Source: Streptomyces parvulus (GTDB lineage Bacteria; Actinomycetota; Actinomycetes; Streptomycetales; Streptomycetaceae). From it: a DNA stretch of 64,000 nt. Every line of letters begins with the position of its first letter. Position 1 is the stretch's first letter. The stretch lies in NCBI RefSeq assembly GCF_014648855.1, contig NZ_BMRX01000011.1:62001-126000 (forward strand), given 5' to 3'. The translations under genes were made by a program, and so were the position numbers. Below the pieces are notes generated by a model. It did not search any database. It was not told the origin of the DNA and saw nothing but the letters and a program-made list of their open reading frames with translations. Shown here piece by piece: positions 50,336 through 59,343 of the stretch.

Positions 50336-52264
50336 TCAGTCGCGGGCCGCCTCCACGGCGTCCGCACCGGCGTCCGCGCGGTCGTAGCGGCCGTCGAGCT
50401 TGGCGACCAGACCGGTGACCTGGCGGGCGATGTCGGGCGCGGTGAGCCCGATCTCGGCCAGGACCTCGGCGCGGGAGGCGTGGTCGAGGAAGCGCGGCGG
50501 GATGCCGAAGTCGCGCAGCGGCACGTCGACGCCGGCGTCGCGCAGCGCCTGGGCGACGGCGGAGCCGACACCGCCGACGCGGGAGTTGTCCTCGACGGTG
50601 ACGACGACGCGGTGCCGCTCGGCGAGCGGGGCCATGGCCTCGTCGACGGGCTTGACCCAGCGCGGGTCGACCACGGTGGTGGAGATGCCCTGCTTGTCCA
50701 GCAGGCCGGCCACCTCCAGGCACATCGGCGCGAGGGCGCCGACCGAGACCAGGAGCACGTCGGGGGTGTCGGTGCCCGGGGCGCGCAGCACGTCCATGCC
50801 GCCGACGCGGCCGACGGCGGGTACGGCGGGGCCGACGGCGCCCTTGGAGAAGCGGACCACGGTCGGCGCGTCGTCCACCGCGACGGCCTCGCGCAGCTGG
50901 GCGCGGACCTGGTCGGCGTCGCGCGGGGCGGCGAGGCGCAGGCCCGGGACGACCTGGAGGATCGACATGTCCCACATGCCGTTGTGGGAGGCGCCGTCGG
51001 TGCCGGTGACGCCGGCGCGGTCCAGCACGAAGGTCACGCCGCACTTGTGCAGGGCCACGTCCATCAGCACCTGGTCGAAGGCGCGGTTGAGGAAGGTGGC
51101 GTACACCGCGAAGACCGGGTGCACCCCGCCGTGGGCGAGGCCGGCGGCGGAGACCGCGCCGTGCTGCTCGGCGATGCCGACGTCGTAGACCCGGTCCGGG
51201 AAGGCCTTGGCGAACTTGTCGAGGCCGACCGGCTGGAGCATGGCGGCCGTGATGGCGACCACGTCCTCGCGCTCCTCGCCGATCTTCACCATCTCCTCGC
51301 CGAAGACGCTGGTCCAGTCGGCGCCGGAGGTGGAGATGGGCAGGCCGGTGTCGGGGTGGATCTTGCCGACGGCGTGGAAGCGGTCCGCCTCGTCCTGGAG
51401 GGCGGGCTGGTAGCCGCGGCCCTTCTCGGTGAGGCAGTGCACGATGACCGGGCCGCCGAAGCGCTTGGCCCGGGTGAGGGCGGACTCCAGGGCCTCCAGG
51501 TCGTGGCCGTCGATCGGGCCGACGTACTTCAGGCCGAGGTCCTCGAACATGCCCTGCGGGGCGATGAAGTCCTTCAGGCCCTTCTTGGCGCCGTGCAGGG
51601 TGTCGTAGAGCGGGCGGCCGACGACCGGGGTGCGCTCCAGGACCTCCTTGGTGCGGGCCAGGAAGCGCTCGTAGCCGTCGGTGGTGCGCAGGGTCGCCAG
51701 GTGATTGGCGAGGCCGCCGATGGTGGGCGCGTAGGAGCGCTCGTTGTCGTTGACGACGATGACCAGCGGGCGGTCCTTGGCGGCGGCGATGTTGTTCAGC
51801 GCCTCCCAGGCCATGCCGCCGGTGAGGGCGCCGTCGCCGATGACGGCGACGACGTGGTCGTCGCGGTCGAGGACCTGGTTGGCCTTGGCGATGCCGTCGG
51901 CCCAGCCGAGCACCGTGGAGGCGTGGCTGTTCTCGATGACGTCGTGGTCGGACTCGGCCTGCGAGGGGTAGCCGGAGAGGCCGCCCTTCATCTTCAGCTT
52001 CGAGAAGTCCTGGCGTCCGGTGAGCAGCTTGTGCACGTAGGACTGGTGTCCGGTGTCCCAGAGCACCTTGTCCTTCGGCGAGTCGAAGACGCGGTGCAGG
52101 GCGAGGGTGAGTTCCACCACCCCGAGGTTGGGGCCCAGGTGGCCGCCGGTCTTGGACACGGCGTCGACCAGGAAGGTGCGGATCTCCTCTGCCAGGCCGC
52201 CCAGCTCCTCCAGGCTGAGCCGGTCCAGATCGCGCGGTCCCGTGATGCGGGTCAGCAGCGGCAC
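50336..52264 (-). CDS. dxs: 1-deoxy-D-xylulose-5-phosphate synthase
   Basis: A 642-aa ThDP enzyme, first step of the MEP isoprenoid pathway (pyruvate + glyceraldehyde-3-phosphate). Visible features are KTGGHLGPNLGVVELT (active-site His), the ThDP motif GDGALTGGMAWEALNN, ITAAMLQPVGLDKFAKAFPDRVYDVGIAEQH (catalytic Glu in the pyrimidine domain) and a C-terminal transketolase domain. Standard length. The GTG at 52264 follows an AAGGAGG site; upstream in-frame codons lack conservation. Gene order dxs-permease is as I recall it in S. coelicolor. Confidence 0.96.
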   Translation of the reverse strand: MPLLTRITGPRDLDRLSLEELGGLAEEIRTFLVDAVSKTGGHLGPNLGVVELTLALHRVFDSPKDKVLWDTGHQSYVHKLLTGRQDFSKLKMKGGLSGYPSQAESDHDVIENSHASTVLGWADGIAKANQVLDRDDHVVAVIGDGALTGGMAWEALNNIAAAKDRPLVIVVNDNERSYAPTIGGLANHLATLRTTDGYERFLARTKEVLERTPVVGRPLYDTLHGAKKGLKDFIAPQGMFEDLGLKYVGPIDGHDLEALESALTRAKRFGGPVIVHCLTEKGRGYQPALQDEADRFHAVGKIHPDTGLPISTSGADWTSVFGEEMVKIGEEREDVVAITAAMLQPVGLDKFAKAFPDRVYDVGIAEQHGAVSAAGLAHGGVHPVFAVYATFLNRAFDQVLMDVALHKCGVTFVLDRAGVTGTDGASHNGMWDMSILQVVPGLRLAAPRDADQVRAQLREAVAVDDAPTVVRFSKGAVGPAVPAVGRVGGMDVLRAPGTDTPDVLLVSVGALAPMCLEVAGLLDKQGISTTVVDPRWVKPVDEAMAPLAERHRVVVTVEDNSRVGGVGSAVAQALRDAGVDVPLRDFGIPPRFLDHASRAEVLAEIGLTAPDIARQVTGLVAKLDGRYDRADAGADAVEAARD

Positions 52265-52450
52265 CCGTGCCTCCTTGCAGTAGAGCTGTTGCCGGGCCTG
52301 CCCGAGTCTAATGTTCCGCCGTGGCGGAACGTGTCCGGGCGGTGCGTCGTACGTCACGCGTTCGGCCTTACCCAACGACGGACCGTTCTACGACTTCCCC
52401 GCCCGCGGCCGGCGACGCGCGCCGTCCCCCGTACGGGCCCCCACGACGCG

Positions 52451-52489
52451 CCGCCCGCCCTCCCGGGGCTCAGCCGGGCGGGCGGGCGG
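52451..52489. terminator. Hairpin terminator after the xylFGH operon
   Basis: CCGCCCGCCC (52451-52460) pairs with 52480-52489, with an inner CCCGG/CCGGG stem. It is 38 bp after the permease stop on the minus strand. Confidence 0.6.
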
Positions 52490-52526
52490 TCGTCGGCCGT
52501 GGGGCCGCGCAGGGGGCCTGTGACGG

Positions 52527-53819
52527 CTAGGCGCGGCCCGCCGTCTTCTGGGTCTTGCGGGTGACCGCGTCGATGACGACGGTCGCCAGCAGCACGCCAC
52601 CGGTGATCATGTACTGGACCGGCGAGGCGATGCCCTCCAGGGCGAGGCCGTACTGGATCGAGATGATGACCATCACACCGAGCAGCGCGTCCCAGGTGCG
52701 GCCGCGGCCGCCGAAGAGGGACGTGCCGCCGATGACGGCCGCGGCGATGACGTTCATCAGGAACTCACCGGTGCCCGCGCCCTGATTGGCGGAGGCGATC
52801 TTCGAGGCGACGAAGAGGCCGCCGATCGCGGCGAAGGTGCCCGCGATCGCGAAGACCGAGATCCGCACCAGCTCGACGTTGATGCCGGCCCGGCGGGACG
52901 CCTCGACGCTGCCGCCGAGCGCGAAGATCTTCCGGCCGTAGGCGGTGCGGCGCAGGACGAAGTCCGTGAGCAGCAGGAACGCCAGGAAGATCACGACGGC
53001 CAGCGGCAGGCCCTTGTACTGGTTGAAGACGATCGCCACGGCGAAGGCCAGCACCGCCAGCAGCACCGTGCGCACGATGATCTCGTTCAGCGGCCGGGAC
53101 GGCACCCCGACGGCCTCGCGGCGGCGGTTGTCGAAGAACGCGCTGAGGAAGTACCCGGCGGTGACGACGATCGCCAGACCGTAGGCGGCGGCCACGTCGC
53201 TGAAGTAGTAGCTGGTCAGCTTGACGACCACACCCTCGGAGTCGAGGTTGATCGTGCCGTTGTCGCCCAGGATCTGCAGCATGAAGCCCTGCCAGAACAG
53301 CAGGCCTGCCAGGGTGACCGCGAAGGCCGGGACGCCGATCCGGGCGAAGACGAAGCCGTGGATGGCGCCCGCCGCCGTGCCGGTGAGGATCGCCAGCACC
53401 AGGGCGAGGATCTCGTTCATCCCGTGCGTGACGCTGAGCACCGCGAAGGTGGCGCCCGCGACACCGCTGACCGAGCCGACCGACAGGTCGATCTCGCCGA
53501 GCAGCAGGACGAAGACGATACCGACGGCGATCATGCCGGTGCCGACCATGGCGACCGACATGTCGGAGAAATTGCCGGCGGTGAGGAAGTTGGAGTTCAG
53601 GCTGGTGAAGATGGCCCAGATGATCAGCAGGCCCACGACGACCGGGATGGACCCGAGGTCGCCGGCCTTCATCTTCCGCTTGAACTCGCCGAGGTAGCCG
53701 GCGAAGCCCTGCTCGCGCACCAGCAGCCGGGGGTCGACCGCGGCGACCGCGGCGGGGGCCGCGTCGGTGTTCTCCACCGAGCTCTCCTCGGTGGCCGTGG
53801 AGGTCTTGTCGATGCTCAC
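52527..53819 (-). CDS. xylH: Sugar ABC transporter permease (xylose-type)
   Basis: A 430-aa permease of the ribose/xylose family. A cytosolic N-terminal 60 residues precedes about 10 membrane segments. VGIVFVLLLGEIDLSVGSVSGVAGA is the family signature loop for this group, and FALGGSVEASRRAGINVELVRI is the EAA-like cytosolic coupling segment. The GTG at 53819 overlaps the ATPase stop by 4 bp. It makes the membrane channel for XylF-bound pentose. The unusually long N-terminal tail (Asp/Glu/Ala-rich) is a Streptomyces feature. Confidence 0.9.
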   Translation of the reverse strand: MSIDKTSTATEESSVENTDAAPAAVAAVDPRLLVREQGFAGYLGEFKRKMKAGDLGSIPVVVGLLIIWAIFTSLNSNFLTAGNFSDMSVAMVGTGMIAVGIVFVLLLGEIDLSVGSVSGVAGATFAVLSVTHGMNEILALVLAILTGTAAGAIHGFVFARIGVPAFAVTLAGLLFWQGFMLQILGDNGTINLDSEGVVVKLTSYYFSDVAAAYGLAIVVTAGYFLSAFFDNRRREAVGVPSRPLNEIIVRTVLLAVLAFAVAIVFNQYKGLPLAVVIFLAFLLLTDFVLRRTAYGRKIFALGGSVEASRRAGINVELVRISVFAIAGTFAAIGGLFVASKIASANQGAGTGEFLMNVIAAAVIGGTSLFGGRGRTWDALLGVMVIISIQYGLALEGIASPVQYMITGGVLLATVVIDAVTRKTQKTAGRA

Positions 53820-54607
53820 TTCTTTATCTCCCCATTGGTGCGCGCCGCACGACGGGTCACGGCGTTCTCCGTGGCGCCCGTGATGGCGGAGATGATCTCT
53901 TCCTGGGAGGTCGACTTGACCTCGAAGATGCCGTTGTTGCGCCCGAGGCGCAGGACGGCGACCTTGTCGGCGACCGCCTTGACGTCGGCCATGTTGTGGC
54001 TGATGAGGATGACCGCGTGGCCGCGCTCGCGCAGCCGCTCCACGAGGTCGAGGACCTGGGCGGTCTGCTCGACGCCGAGGGCGGCGGTGGGCTCGTCCAG
54101 GATGACCAGCTTCGGCTCGCCGAGCATGGAGCGGGCGATCGCCACGACCTGGCGCTGACCGCCGGAGAGCGAGGCGATCGGGATGCGCACGCTGGGGATG
54201 CGGATGGACAGCGTGTCCAGCAGCTCGCGGGAGCGGCGCTCCATCTCCACCTCGTCCAGGACGCCGCGCTTGCGCAGCTCCCGGCCCAGGTAGAGGTTGC
54301 CGACGACGTCGATGTTGTCGCACAGCGCGAGGTCCTGGTAGACGGTCGCGATGCCGAGGTTCTGGGCGTCGTGCGGCCTGTTGATCGAGACGGACCTGCC
54401 GTCCCACTCGATGGCGCCCTCATCGATGGGGTGCACGCCGGCGATCGTCTTGACCAGCGTGGACTTTCCGGCGCCGTTGTCGCCCACCAGGGCGACCACC
54501 TCACCGGCGTGGACCTCAAGCTCGACGTCGGTGAGCGCCTGGACGGCACCGAATCGCTTGGAGACCCCGCGCAACGCCAGCACGGGCGTAGCGGACACGT
54601 GAACCAT
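53816..54607 (-). CDS. xylG: Sugar ABC transporter ATP-binding protein (single NBD)
   Basis: A 263-aa ABC ATPase. Walker A is GDNGAGKSTLVKTIAG, the signature motif ASLSGGQRQVVAIARSM and Walker B VILDEPTAAL, followed by the switch His (LISHNMADV). Classical xylose/ribose ATPases are about 500 aa with two domains; this is a single-domain form common in actinobacteria. The start is the ATG at 54607 with GGAG nearby. It lies 159 bp after xylF with a strong hairpin between, and it is coupled to the permease. Confidence 0.9.
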   Translation of the reverse strand: MVHVSATPVLALRGVSKRFGAVQALTDVELEVHAGEVVALVGDNGAGKSTLVKTIAGVHPIDEGAIEWDGRSVSINRPHDAQNLGIATVYQDLALCDNIDVVGNLYLGRELRKRGVLDEVEMERRSRELLDTLSIRIPSVRIPIASLSGGQRQVVAIARSMLGEPKLVILDEPTAALGVEQTAQVLDLVERLRERGHAVILISHNMADVKAVADKVAVLRLGRNNGIFEVKSTSQEEIISAITGATENAVTRRAARTNGEIKK

Positions 54608-54664
54608 CTCCTTCGCCGCCTGACCCGGCGGGAGGTTGTGCAGAAAGGTTGGGGGAGGGTCCGT

Positions 54665-54710
54665 CCGGCGCCCCGCGTAGCTTGCGGGGCTGATGAGTGC
54701 GGGGCGCCGG
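54665..54710 (-). terminator. Intercistronic hairpin(s) between xylF and xylG
   Basis: The outer arms CCGGCGCCCCGC (54665-54676) and 54699-54710 are perfect. An alternative inner hairpin pairs 54671-54676 with 54684-54689, so the two folds exclude each other. It is positioned 57 bp after the xylF stop and likely causes partial termination or mRNA stabilisation of xylF. Confidence 0.65.
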
Positions 54711-54766
54711 AGGAACTGGGGCGGCCGGTCCCGGGCGGCTCAGTCAGCTCGGGACGCGGGATCCGC

Positions 54767-55879
54767 TTACTTCAGACCGATCTTGTCGCAGGCGGCCTTG
54801 TACTTGCCGGCGCAGATCTCGTCGATCGTGTAGAAGCCGTCCTTGATGACGGTCTCCTTGATGTTGTCCTTGGTCAGCGAGACGACCGGGACGATGACCG
54901 CGGGGACGCCCTTGGCGGACTCGCTGTCGACCTTGTCGTTGGCGATGGAGTCGAGCGACTCGCCCTTGGCCAGCTTCACGGCCATCTCGGCCGCGACCTC
55001 GGCCTCCTTCGGGTACGACTTGAAGACGCTCATGTACTGCTCACCGGTGACGATGCGCTGCACGCCCGCGAGTTCGGCGTCCTGGCCGGTGACCGGGATG
55101 TCGGCGATGCCGGCGGCCTTCAGGGCGGTGATGATGCCGCCCGCCATGCCGTCGTTGGCCGAGTAGACGCCGGCGATCTTGTCCTTGCCGAGGGCGGATA
55201 TGGCGCCCTCCATGTTGGCGTTGGCGTTCTCCGGCTTCCACTCCTTGGTGTCGTACTCGCGGCCGACCTTCACCTTGCCGTCGAGGGCGGAGTGGGCGCC
55301 CTCCTTGAACTGGGCGGCGTTCGGGTCGGTGGACGAGCCGTTCATCATGACGACCTGGCTGTCCTTGGCCTTGTCGCCCAGCGCCTTCAGCAGCGCCTCG
55401 CCCTGCGTCTTGCCGACGGTGACGTTGTCGAACGAGGTGTAGGCGTCGATCGGGCCCTCGGCGAGGCGGTCGAAGGCGACGACCTTGATGCCGGCGTCCT
55501 TGGCCTTCTTCACCGAGCCGGCGATGGCCTTGTAGTCCACCGCGTCCAGGATCAGCACGTCGACCTTGTTGGTCACCATCGTGTCGACCTGCTGGTTCTG
55601 CAGGCTGGCGTCCTGCTTGGCGTTGGCGTAGACGACCTCGCCCTTGTTGTTCGTGAGCTCCTTGACCTTCTTCTCGATCATGGGCTTGTCGAACTTCTCG
55701 TAGCGAGCGGTCTGGTTCTCCGGAAGCAGGAGACCGACCTTGATGTCGTCGCCCTTCTTCGCCGCCGAGTCGGAGTCCTTGTTGTCGCTGGACTCCTTGG
55801 CGCTGCCACAGGCGGCGAGCGAGACGGCCATGGCACCGGCGGCGATGGCAACGGCGGCACGACGCATACGCGTGTTCAC
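54767..55879 (-). CDS. xylF: Sugar-binding lipoprotein of the xylose-type ABC transporter
   Basis: A 370-aa periplasmic-binding-type protein. The signal MNTRMRRAAVAIAAGAMAVSLAAC ends in the lipobox SLAAC. The sugar-binding fold follows: DIKVGLLLPENQTARYEKFDKPMIEKKV, DVLILDAVDYKAIAGSV, VVAFDRLAEGPIDAYTSFDN and AGVYSANDGMAGGIITALKAAG. The D-xylose assignment rests on resemblance to the system I recall as SCO6009-6011, controlled by Rok7B7. Start GTG at 55879 with GGGAGG. It is the first gene of the operon. Confidence 0.88.
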   Translation of the reverse strand: MNTRMRRAAVAIAAGAMAVSLAACGSAKESSDNKDSDSAAKKGDDIKVGLLLPENQTARYEKFDKPMIEKKVKELTNNKGEVVYANAKQDASLQNQQVDTMVTNKVDVLILDAVDYKAIAGSVKKAKDAGIKVVAFDRLAEGPIDAYTSFDNVTVGKTQGEALLKALGDKAKDSQVVMMNGSSTDPNAAQFKEGAHSALDGKVKVGREYDTKEWKPENANANMEGAISALGKDKIAGVYSANDGMAGGIITALKAAGIADIPVTGQDAELAGVQRIVTGEQYMSVFKSYPKEAEVAAEMAVKLAKGESLDSIANDKVDSESAKGVPAVIVPVVSLTKDNIKETVIKDGFYTIDEICAGKYKAACDKIGLK

Positions 55880-55959
55880 TTCACAAACCTCCCTGACGAG
55901 GCCGCGTCGTTGCGGCCGAGGTGGCTGGAAGTCAACTCGGCCGCAGGTGCGACGTCAAG

Positions 55960-55974
55960 AAGTAAATCCTTAAC
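55960..55974. promoter_or_regulatory. Candidate ROK-regulator site upstream of xylF
   Basis: AAGTAAATCCTTAAC lies 81-95 bp before the xylF start, between xylF and the convergent-facing end of the ROK gene. A half-symmetric AAGT/CTTAA arrangement is visible. It is proposed as a Rok7B7 operator by position only; its match to the published motif could not be checked. Confidence 0.3.
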
Positions 55975-56000
55975 GAGATGACAACGGTGCCATCCGTGCT

Positions 56001-57257
56001 CTAAGTGAAGGCAGGCGTGGCCGCCGGCAGGGCGCCGGTCGCACTTCCGTCCAAAAGGGTCGAATCGCCCATTTCGCTGAGCGCGAGGGCGAGCGCCCCG
56101 AGCACCTCGGCGCGGCCCCCAAGTGCCCCGGGGAGCACGGAGAGTTGACGTGCCGCGCTGGGGATGGCGTACCGCCCGACGGATTCCCTTATCGGCCCGA
56201 GCACCAGTTCACCGGCCTCGGCGAGATCGCCGCCGAGGACGACCCGGCTCGGATTGAGCAGGTTGCAGAGGTTGGCGACTCCACTGCCGATGTGGCGGCC
56301 GACGTCGGCGATCACCCGACGGCAGCCCGGGTCACCGTCCCGAGCCAGCCGTACGACGCCCTCCATCGTCAGATCGGGGCCGTGGCCGGGCTGGAGGAGC
56401 GGAAGCACATAGCGTGCTGCCGCGAAGGTCTCCAGGCAACCCCGGTTTCCGCACCGGCAGACGGGACCGGCCTCATCCAGGGTGATATGACCGATTTCTC
56501 CCGCCGTGCCCCCCGGGCCGCGATAGATCTTGCCGTTGATCACCAGGCCCGCCCCGACCCCGCTGGCGACCTTGATGTACGCCAGGTCCCGCACCCCGCG
56601 GCCGCTCCCCCAGACCAGCTCGCCCAGGGCGCCGAGGTTGGCGTCGTTGTCCACGTGCACCGGCACGCCGAGCCGCCCCCGCAGTTCCTCGGCGGGCCGG
56701 GTGCCGCCCCAGCCGGGCAGGATGGCGGTCGAGCCCAGCGTCCCGGACTCCACGTCGATCGGGCCGGGCACGCCGAGGCCCACTCCGGCGATCTTGGCGC
56801 GGTCCACGCCGGTGGCCGCGATCAGGCGGCTCACCAGCCGTTCCGCCCGGTCGAAGCCCTGGTCCGAGGAGGCGTCCACGTCCAGCGGCTCGGACTCCTC
56901 GGCGAGCACCTGGTGGGCCAGGTTCCCGATCGCGACGCGCAGGTGGGTGTGGCCGAAGTCCACGCCGATGACGATGCCGGCGTCCCCGCTCAGCGAGACG
57001 CTGCGGGCCCGCCTGCCGCCCGCCGACGTGGGCGTGACCTCGACGGTCCCGCCCTCCTTCAGCTCCCGGACGATGTTCGAGACGGTCGCCGCGGACAGGC
57101 CCGTCGTCCTCGCGATCTCCGCCTGCGTGAGCGAACCGGCGAGCCGTACCGCTCGTACGACCCGTTCCAGGTTGGCTCGGTGCAGCGACGACTGCGACCC
57201 CGGAGTCTCCACGACGACCTCCTGCGCGCGGGGCCGCTTCGATGAGGCCCCGTCCAT
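56001..57257 (-). CDS. ROK-family transcriptional regulator (Rok7B7-like)
   Basis: A 418-aa regulator. The N-terminal winged HTH is SLTQAEIARTTGLSAATVSNIVRELKEGG, followed by a ROK sugar-kinase-like domain with VIGVDFGHTHLRVAIGN and the zinc motif CRCGNRGCLE (C-x-C-G-x2-G-C-x-E). GEIGHITLDE holds the ROK His. The 418-aa size and neighbours (xylFGH downstream, ngcEFG upstream) match S. coelicolor Rok7B7, which controls xylose uptake, carbon catabolite repression and antibiotic production. The ATG at 57257 is used; a TTG two codons earlier has a TAGAGT -10 at suitable spacing for a leaderless start. Confidence 0.9.
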   Translation of the reverse strand: MDGASSKRPRAQEVVVETPGSQSSLHRANLERVVRAVRLAGSLTQAEIARTTGLSAATVSNIVRELKEGGTVEVTPTSAGGRRARSVSLSGDAGIVIGVDFGHTHLRVAIGNLAHQVLAEESEPLDVDASSDQGFDRAERLVSRLIAATGVDRAKIAGVGLGVPGPIDVESGTLGSTAILPGWGGTRPAEELRGRLGVPVHVDNDANLGALGELVWGSGRGVRDLAYIKVASGVGAGLVINGKIYRGPGGTAGEIGHITLDEAGPVCRCGNRGCLETFAAARYVLPLLQPGHGPDLTMEGVVRLARDGDPGCRRVIADVGRHIGSGVANLCNLLNPSRVVLGGDLAEAGELVLGPIRESVGRYAIPSAARQLSVLPGALGGRAEVLGALALALSEMGDSTLLDGSATGALPAATPAFT

Positions 57258-57358
57258 GTCCAACTAGTGAACTCTAAGCTGAGCCGTTCGGGTCGCCTCC
57301 CGTCAAGAGGTTGAACCGCATCCGGGTCCTCCGCGGGCGTCCGCCCGCTCACGCGCGC

Positions 57359-57387
57359 GTGCCGCCCCCGGAGGCCGGGGGCGGCAC
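57359..57387. terminator. Hairpin terminator after ngcEFG
   Basis: GTGCCGCCCCCGG (57359-57371) pairs perfectly with 57375-57387 over a 3-nt loop, 18 bp after the permease stop codon (minus strand). Confidence 0.85.
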
Positions 57388-57404
57388 GTCGGAGGGCCGG
57401 AGGG

Positions 57405-58328
57405 CTACTTCAGGGCGCCCGCCGTGAGCCCCTGGACCACCTGGCGCTGGAAGATGATGTAGGCCGCCAGCACCGGCAGCATGGCCATCACCAGGCCCGC
57501 GAACAGGCCCGACCAGTCGCCCTTGTACCCCTGGCTGACCGCGAGCTGTACCAGGCCCTGGGTGAGGACGTGCTTGTCCGGGTCCGTGTTGAGCACGGTC
57601 GGCAGCATGTACTGGTTCCACTGGCCCAGGAAGTTGAAGATCCCCACGCTGATCAGGCCGGGCTTGGCCATCGGCAGCATGACCTGGAAGAACGTCCTGG
57701 TGTGCGAGGCCCCGTCCACGAACGCCGCCTCCGCCACCGAGCTGGGCAGGGTCCGGAAGAAGGCGGTCAGGAAGAACACCGTGAAGGGCAGTGAGTAGGC
57801 GATGTAGACCAGGATCAGCCCGTGGATGGTGTTCAGCAGGCCCATGTTGTCCACGACGTAGAACAGCGGGACCAGCGCGAGCATGATCGGGAAGCTCATG
57901 CCGCCGATGAACAAGTAATAGATGAACCGGTTGCCCGGGAAGTCGAACCGGGCCAGCACATAGGCCGCCATGGAGCCCAGCACCAGGGTGCCGACGAGCG
58001 AACCGCCCACCACCATGACGGTGTTGAGGAAGTAGTCGCTCATGTGCGCCTGGGACCAGGCCCGCGACCAGTTGTCGAAGTTCAGCTTGGTCGGCAGCGA
58101 CCAGGGCGAGCCGAAGATGGAGGCGTCGTCCTTGAAGGACGTCATCACCGCCCACACCAGCGGCATGCCGACCATGATCGCCCAGATGACCAGGACGCCG
58201 TGGGAGAAGACGTTGAGGGCGGTGCCCTCCTTCTTCCCCTTGCGGAGTCCGCCGGGCGCGGCCTCGGTCTTCAGGACGGGCGCGCCGGACTCGGCCGGCA
58301 CGGGGGCGGGGGTCTCGGTCGTCTTCAT
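57405..58328 (-). CDS. ngcG: Sugar ABC transporter permease (MalG type, NgcG-like)
   Basis: A 307-aa permease. The N-terminal ~35 residues are a Pro/Glu-rich cytosolic tail. Six membrane segments follow, with the coupling loop EAAFVDGASHTRTFFQVMLPMAKPGLISVGIF (EAA motif EAA-x3-G). The C-terminal QRQVVQGLTAGALK is conserved in MalG proteins. It pairs with the next permease gene, 3 bp upstream. Named from the NgcEFG-like context (GlcNAc/chitobiose); substrate inferred. No ATPase gene is adjacent, consistent with use of a shared MsiK ATPase. Confidence 0.87.
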   Translation of the reverse strand: MKTTETPAPVPAESGAPVLKTEAAPGGLRKGKKEGTALNVFSHGVLVIWAIMVGMPLVWAVMTSFKDDASIFGSPWSLPTKLNFDNWSRAWSQAHMSDYFLNTVMVVGGSLVGTLVLGSMAAYVLARFDFPGNRFIYYLFIGGMSFPIMLALVPLFYVVDNMGLLNTIHGLILVYIAYSLPFTVFFLTAFFRTLPSSVAEAAFVDGASHTRTFFQVMLPMAKPGLISVGIFNFLGQWNQYMLPTVLNTDPDKHVLTQGLVQLAVSQGYKGDWSGLFAGLVMAMLPVLAAYIIFQRQVVQGLTAGALK

Positions 58329-58331
58329 TGC

Positions 58332-59258
58332 TCAGTACTCCAGCCGCTCGCGCCGGCCCAGCTTCATCACGAGGGCCGCGAAGGCCAGCGTGACGAGGAG
58401 CAGGGCGACGCCGATGGTGGTGGCGTAGGCGGCCTGACCGTCCCGGAACGCCTTCTGGTACACGTACAGGACCGTCACGGTGGTCGAGTAGTCGGGTCCG
58501 CCGGGCCCGGTCGTCATGATCTGCACGACCGCGAAGGACTCGGCGCCGAGGGCGAGGATGCCCATGTAGACCCAGCCGGACTGCACGGTGTCCCACAGCA
58601 GCGGCAGGGTGACCTTGAAGAAGGTCGTGAAGCGGTTCGCCCCGTCCAGCAGCGCGGCCTCGTACAGCTCCGCCGGGATGGAGGCCATGCCCGCCGAGAA
58701 GAGGACCACGAAGAAGCCGACGGTGGACCAGACGAGCACCGCCATCACGCACCACAGCGCGAGGTTCGGGTCGCCGAGCCACAGCGGCTGGACGGAGTCC
58801 AGGCCGATCCCGCGCAGCAGGGAGTTGACCGCGCCGCTGTCCGGGTTGTAGGCGAACTGGAACAGCAGGGCGACGATCGCGATGGAGAGCACCTGCGGGA
58901 AGAAGTAGACGATCTTGTAGAAGCCGGAGCCGCGGACCCCGGTGATCACCGGGCCGCCCTTCCGCTTCCGCCCGCCCACGTTGATCATGAAGGAGAAGAA
59001 GAGCGCCAGGCCGAGCGTCACCAGCGGCACCAGCAGGGCGAACAACACGCTGTGCCACAACGACTTCCAGAAGATGTCGTCGTCGAGCATCCGCGAGTAG
59101 TTGTCGAAGCCGACCATCTTGAACTCGGGACTCAGCCCGGTCCAGTCCGTGAACGAGTAGTAGATGGACTGGATGAACGGCCAGACCACGAAGAGCGTGT
59201 ACAGCCCCAGGGGTACCGCGAGGAACCCCACGATGAACCGGTACTTGCCGTGCTGCAT
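58332..59258 (-). CDS. ngcF: Sugar ABC transporter permease (MalF type, NgcF-like)
   Basis: A 308-aa permease. The first membrane segment (YRFIVGFLAVPLGLYTLFVVWPF) and IYYSFTDWTGLSPEFKMVGFDNY mark the MalF start. The EAA loop is ELYEAALLDGANRFTTFFKVTLPLLWDTV. The C-terminus ends ALVMKLGRRERLEY. It lies between the binding-protein gene (85 bp, containing a hairpin) and the second permease. Confidence 0.88.
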   Translation of the reverse strand: MQHGKYRFIVGFLAVPLGLYTLFVVWPFIQSIYYSFTDWTGLSPEFKMVGFDNYSRMLDDDIFWKSLWHSVLFALLVPLVTLGLALFFSFMINVGGRKRKGGPVITGVRGSGFYKIVYFFPQVLSIAIVALLFQFAYNPDSGAVNSLLRGIGLDSVQPLWLGDPNLALWCVMAVLVWSTVGFFVVLFSAGMASIPAELYEAALLDGANRFTTFFKVTLPLLWDTVQSGWVYMGILALGAESFAVVQIMTTGPGGPDYSTTVTVLYVYQKAFRDGQAAYATTIGVALLLVTLAFAALVMKLGRRERLEY

Positions 59259-59293
59259 TGCTACCGACCCCGATCTGAGCGCGGGTGGCGCCG

Positions 59294-59333
59294 CCAGGGC
59301 CCGTCCGGCGCGCCGGCGCCGGACAGGCCCTGG
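59294..59333 (-). terminator. Strong hairpin between ngcE and ngcF
   Basis: CCAGGGCC (59294-59301) pairs with 59326-59333, continued inside by GTCCGGCGC (59303-59311) with 59316-59324; there is one mismatch and a 4-nt loop. Located right after the ngcE stop on the minus strand. Confidence 0.75.
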
Positions 59334-59343
59334 TGACGCTTCC

